From Vibrio barjaei (GTDB taxonomy: Bacteria; Pseudomonadota; Gammaproteobacteria; Enterobacterales; Vibrionaceae): a stretch of 64,000 nt of DNA. Position numbers and translations under genes: made by a program. The notes under the pieces were generated by a model. It had not been told where the DNA came from and did no database searches. It was given only the letters and a program-made list of their open reading frames with translations. The stretch covers positions 310,001 through 374,000 of the forward strand of contig NZ_LQXO02000012.1 of the NCBI RefSeq assembly GCF_001639065.2, given 5' to 3'. Positions 61,481 through 64,000 of the stretch are shown piece after piece (the stretch's first letter is position 1; every line of letters starts with the position of its first letter).

Positions 61481-62464
61481 CTAAAAGGCGAAGGAGTAAG
61501 CAAGAGTAATGGAGCCATCAAGGAAACGGCCTGTTCCTTCTGCGGCATTACTTGGGTTCCAACGGTTACCAGAGTAGTTGTTGTATTGCAAAGTAATCGT
61601 TCCTGGTCGCCAATCAAAATAGCCGAACCCATAGGTATAATCTGGATTCCACGGCTGCTGTTGCGATTTGTCAAAGTAGTAGAAGGCGGTGGCGTTAACG
61701 TACCAGTTACCAAAAATGGCGTATTTACATCCAAGGGATGCAGTTCTTTGATGTGCCTTATAACTGGAGGAGGCTAGATCGAAGTAGGAAGGCGTCCAAT
61801 TGTAGTCGACTTGACATCCAATGCTCCCGTCGTCGGAAACTCGAGTCCATTCTAGTAGCTTTCCGGTAATTGGAAACTTCCATCCAAGCGATACTGTACC
61901 CTCATCAAAATTGGTTCTTGAGCCGCCTGGTTCAGGAGAAAAACGATTCCCACCGTAATTGGAATACAAAAGACTAAAAGTGTAAGGACGCCAATCGCTA
62001 TAACCAAAAACATAGGTAAAGTCTGGGTTCCACGTTTGTTGCTGATCTTTATCGAAATAGTAATAAAGAGTGCCAGAGGCAAACCAGTTGCCAATTAATA
62101 CATATTTCAACGATAAATTTGCTGTGTAATTGACATTGGAAGGGCCATTTGTTGCGCCAGAAGGCAAGTTGGCATCTTGGGTTTGAATTAATGGCAAGTT
62201 AAGTGAAAAGTTACCACTTAGTCCTGATAACCCTTCTCGGTCTTTTAGTTCACCAAATGGCAGTTCGAAGGAGCTTTCTACGCCTCGCCAAATTAAGTCT
62301 AATTCACTGTCTTCATCTTTATTATTGATGGAGTTGTCACTATTGGTCAGGTTTGGGGAAATAGGCGCAGGCGCATGCTCGCGTGTATTTGATAGATATT
62401 CATCACCAAAACACAACGAGGAAAATGTGATGGTTGATAAGCCAATAATGACGTATTTCTTCAT
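61481..62464 (-). CDS. outer-membrane beta-barrel-like protein with internal duplication
   Basis: 327 residues with a signal peptide (about 1-20). Two related blocks of about 80 residues occur: around 118-199 (GNWFASGTLYYYFDKDQQQ) and around 246-327 (GNWYVNATAFYYFDKSQQQ), each then running W-NPD(F/Y)TY-FGY-DWRP. Aromatic, alternating-residue strands and the C-terminal phenylalanine (AYSFAF) suggest an outer-membrane beta barrel. No specific family name recognised. A terminator-like GCCC/GGGGC element lies at 61379-61410. Confidence 0.7.
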   Translation of the reverse strand: MKKYVIIGLSTITFSSLCFGDEYLSNTREHAPAPISPNLTNSDNSINNKDEDSELDLIWRGVESSFELPFGELKDREGLSGLSGNFSLNLPLIQTQDANLPSGATNGPSNVNYTANLSLKYVLIGNWFASGTLYYYFDKDQQQTWNPDFTYVFGYSDWRPYTFSLLYSNYGGNRFSPEPGGSRTNFDEGTVSLGWKFPITGKLLEWTRVSDDGSIGCQVDYNWTPSYFDLASSSYKAHQRTASLGCKYAIFGNWYVNATAFYYFDKSQQQPWNPDYTYGFGYFDWRPGTITLQYNNYSGNRWNPSNAAEGTGRFLDGSITLAYSFAF

Positions 62465-62612
62465 TTATTATTGCGTCCTTGCAAGCCGTAGTCCTATCTT
62501 CAGATATACAACCTTGCTCTAAGGTAAAGAAAAGCAAAATAATTTTTTGTTTTTTCGTTCTCAGTTTCTATTCTAGTAAATAATGCTTCATAAGTGAGAC
62601 GGAATCTCGTAA

Positions 62613-63839
62613 ATGACACAAAAAGAGTTCAAAGACGCAGCAGAATCTAAAGAAGTTTTATTGGTGGAAGACAATAAAACCACGCAGATTCTAATGAGCT
62701 CACTTCTTAAGAAGAAGGGGTATAGTGTCACTGTAGCCAGTCATGGTTATGAAGCCTTAGAAATATTGCAGAAAAGCGAACATATTCAATTCGTATTGAG
62801 TGATTGGGTTATGCCTAAAATGGATGGTGTTCAATTGTGCCAAGCTCTAAAATCGACAGATTACAATCGCTATATATTCTTCGTTTTATTATCTGCTAAA
62901 GATGATAATGACTCGATTGTCAGCGGGATTAATGCAGGTGCTGATGATTTTGTTGCCAAAAATACGGCTATAGACGAACTAGATGCGCGTATTCGAGCTG
63001 GCTTTAGAAATTTAAACCTTCATAACGAATTACTCAAAAAGAATCAGGCACTTGATAATGCGTATGCCACCATCCGACAAGACTTAGACGCGGCAGGCGA
63101 TTTTATTCGTCAATTACTACCAACGAAAGTTGAATTCAACAACGTGTTGATGAATTACACATCAATTCCGAGTGCGCAGATTGGCGGTGATATTTTGGGT
63201 TATTTCGAACTCGACGAGCAGCATATTGGTTTCTATTTATTAGACGTGTCGGGACATGGGGTATCTTCTGCATTGTTGTCCTTCTCCGTTCAGCAAACGC
63301 TGTCTATCGCAAGTGGTCCAAACTCAGTGGTTTATAAGCAATCGTCCTCAGGAAAAGTAATTCGCCGAACTGATGAGGTAGTGGCGAAACTAAATAACAT
63401 ATATAGCCAAGATGATTCAAACCCCCTTTATTTTACTATGGTATACGCCGTATTGAACCAGGCAACTGGGCAGCTCGATTATTGCATTGCTGGTCATCCG
63501 CCAATTGTGTGGTATCAGCATGAAACGCAGTCTACGGAATTTCTTGGAGAGGATAACTTTGTTGTCGGTATGTTTGATTTTGCAGACTACAAGCAAAAGT
63601 CGGTGACGCTTGGTCCTAGCGATGAGGTTTGGATTTATACCGATGGCATCACTGAAGCTAGATTTGAAGGTGAGTTTTACACCGAAGAAAGGTTAAAAGA
63701 AAGGATACAACACCATGCTGCTACAGACTTTGAAAACAAACCGAATGCCATTGTGTCAGAGGTGAGAGAGTGGCAAAAGAGTGACGTTTTTGACGATGAT
63801 ATCAGTATGTTAGTTTGTAAATGGGTACCAAACCAATAG
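62613..63839 (+). CDS. response regulator with PP2C (SpoIIE-type) phosphatase domain
   Basis: 408 residues. Receiver domain 14-130 has VEDN (18-21), phospho-acceptor D64 in VLSDWVMPKMDG and K in LLSAKDD. A short helical linker (about 140-165) follows, then the PP2C_2/SpoIIE domain with GGD at 191-193, DVSGHG at 211-216 and DDDISMLV near the end. It likely dephosphorylates an anti-sigma-factor antagonist. The next gene encodes a STAS-domain protein that fits that role. No kinase (RsbW-type) is seen inside the window. Confidence 0.9.
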   Translation: MTQKEFKDAAESKEVLLVEDNKTTQILMSSLLKKKGYSVTVASHGYEALEILQKSEHIQFVLSDWVMPKMDGVQLCQALKSTDYNRYIFFVLLSAKDDNDSIVSGINAGADDFVAKNTAIDELDARIRAGFRNLNLHNELLKKNQALDNAYATIRQDLDAAGDFIRQLLPTKVEFNNVLMNYTSIPSAQIGGDILGYFELDEQHIGFYLLDVSGHGVSSALLSFSVQQTLSIASGPNSVVYKQSSSGKVIRRTDEVVAKLNNIYSQDDSNPLYFTMVYAVLNQATGQLDYCIAGHPPIVWYQHETQSTEFLGEDNFVVGMFDFADYKQKSVTLGPSDEVWIYTDGITEARFEGEFYTEERLKERIQHHAATDFENKPNAIVSEVREWQKSDVFDDDISMLVCKWVPNQ

Positions 63840-63849
63840 GAAAATTACT

Positions 63850-64000
63850 ATGAATTATGAAGTGTCGAACAACGACCTGTTTACGGTTGTAGAAGTACAA
63901 GAATCGCGTTTTGACGCTAAGTTGGCTCCAACGTTTAGACAATCTATGGAAGATATTCAGGGCGATATTAAACCTAATTTGTTGCTTGATCTATCGAATG
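63850..64000 (+). CDS. STAS-domain protein, partial (right edge)
   Basis: ATG at 63850, with AGGAAAATTACT upstream. The readable 50 residues include the sequence FDAKLAPTFRQSMEDI and LLLDLSN typical of STAS anti-sigma-factor antagonists. Cut by the window's end. Ten bases after the PP2C gene, so most likely its substrate. Confidence 0.8.
   Translation, partial: MNYEVSNNDLFTVVEVQESRFDAKLAPTFRQSMEDIQGDIKPNLLLDLSN

Noticed and set aside
1..64000. CRISPR arrays, tRNA or rRNA genes, and transposases
   Set aside because: No regularly spaced short repeats, no cloverleaf-like CCA-type sequences, and no DDE or tyrosine/serine recombinase protein were recognised.

Overview
The window looks like a chromosomal segment of a marine gammaproteobacterium, most likely a Vibrio or close relative. 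This is inferred from the gene families, the moderate-to-low GC, and the gene pairings (PuuD-type urate oxidation, YgiW-type periplasmic proteins, RpiR-controlled inositol genes). No rRNA, tRNA, CRISPR array, transposase or integrase was recognised.

Region 1 (1-9850 and 18467-25594) is a purine-degradation locus in two halves. Guanine is deaminated by GuaD, xanthine is oxidised by XdhAB with the maturation factor XdhC, and 8-oxoguanine is converted to urate by a dedicated deaminase. Two permeases bring purines in. Urate is then oxidised by the membrane-bound, cytochrome-c-tailed PuuD and carried through HIU hydrolase, OHCU decarboxylase, allantoinase PuuE, allantoicase and ureidoglycolate lyase to glyoxylate and urea. 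A GntR/FCD regulator sits upstream of xdhA. A palindrome, TTGTATACAA, occurs before that regulator and in the divergent uraH/puuE promoter region, so this is probably its operator. A different tandem motif, TGACC-N4-GGTCA, lies before xdhA.

Region 2 (about 9900-18400) separates the two halves. It holds a short hypothetical gene, a three-copy degenerate repeat of about 135 bp, a RES-domain protein with an N-terminal zinc-finger-like module, and a DUF4365 (nuclease-like) protein with TPR repeats. The rest is housekeeping-type: a DUF2301-like membrane protein, a ketopantoate-reductase-like enzyme, a DMT-type membrane protein, and a recent tandem duplication of a YgiW/YdeI periplasmic OB-fold gene including its promoter. 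The RES and DUF4365 genes are the best candidates for an uncharacterised defence or toxin locus.

Region 3 (25900-32428) has a TerC-family membrane protein, an acetoacetate-degradation operon (thiolase plus AtoD/AtoA CoA-transferase), and an epimerase / TauE-SafE exporter pair convergent with a LysR regulator.

Region 4 (32520-54207) is a large inositol-catabolism locus: an MFS transporter, iolE, iolD, a Gfo/Idh/MocA oxidoreductase, iolC, an iolB-like gene, iolJ, an RpiR regulator, an epimerase, a canonical iolB, iolG, a second RpiR regulator, a sugar ABC transporter, a fused IolC-DUF2090 kinase/aldolase and iolA. IolE, IolD and IolA are single, but the dehydrogenase, isomerase, kinase, aldolase and transporter steps each exist twice in different versions. 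Palindromes of the form TGAAA(A/T)-N4-(A/T)TTTCA lie in the promoter regions and are the likely RpiR operators.

Region 5 (54744-64000) holds a DUF819 membrane protein with SerC- and SerA-like enzymes, then envelope and signalling genes: a DUF3131 protein, a YdcF-like protein, a small zinc-ribbon membrane protein, an outer-membrane barrel-like protein with an internal duplication, and a response-regulator/PP2C phosphatase followed by a STAS-domain protein cut by the right edge.
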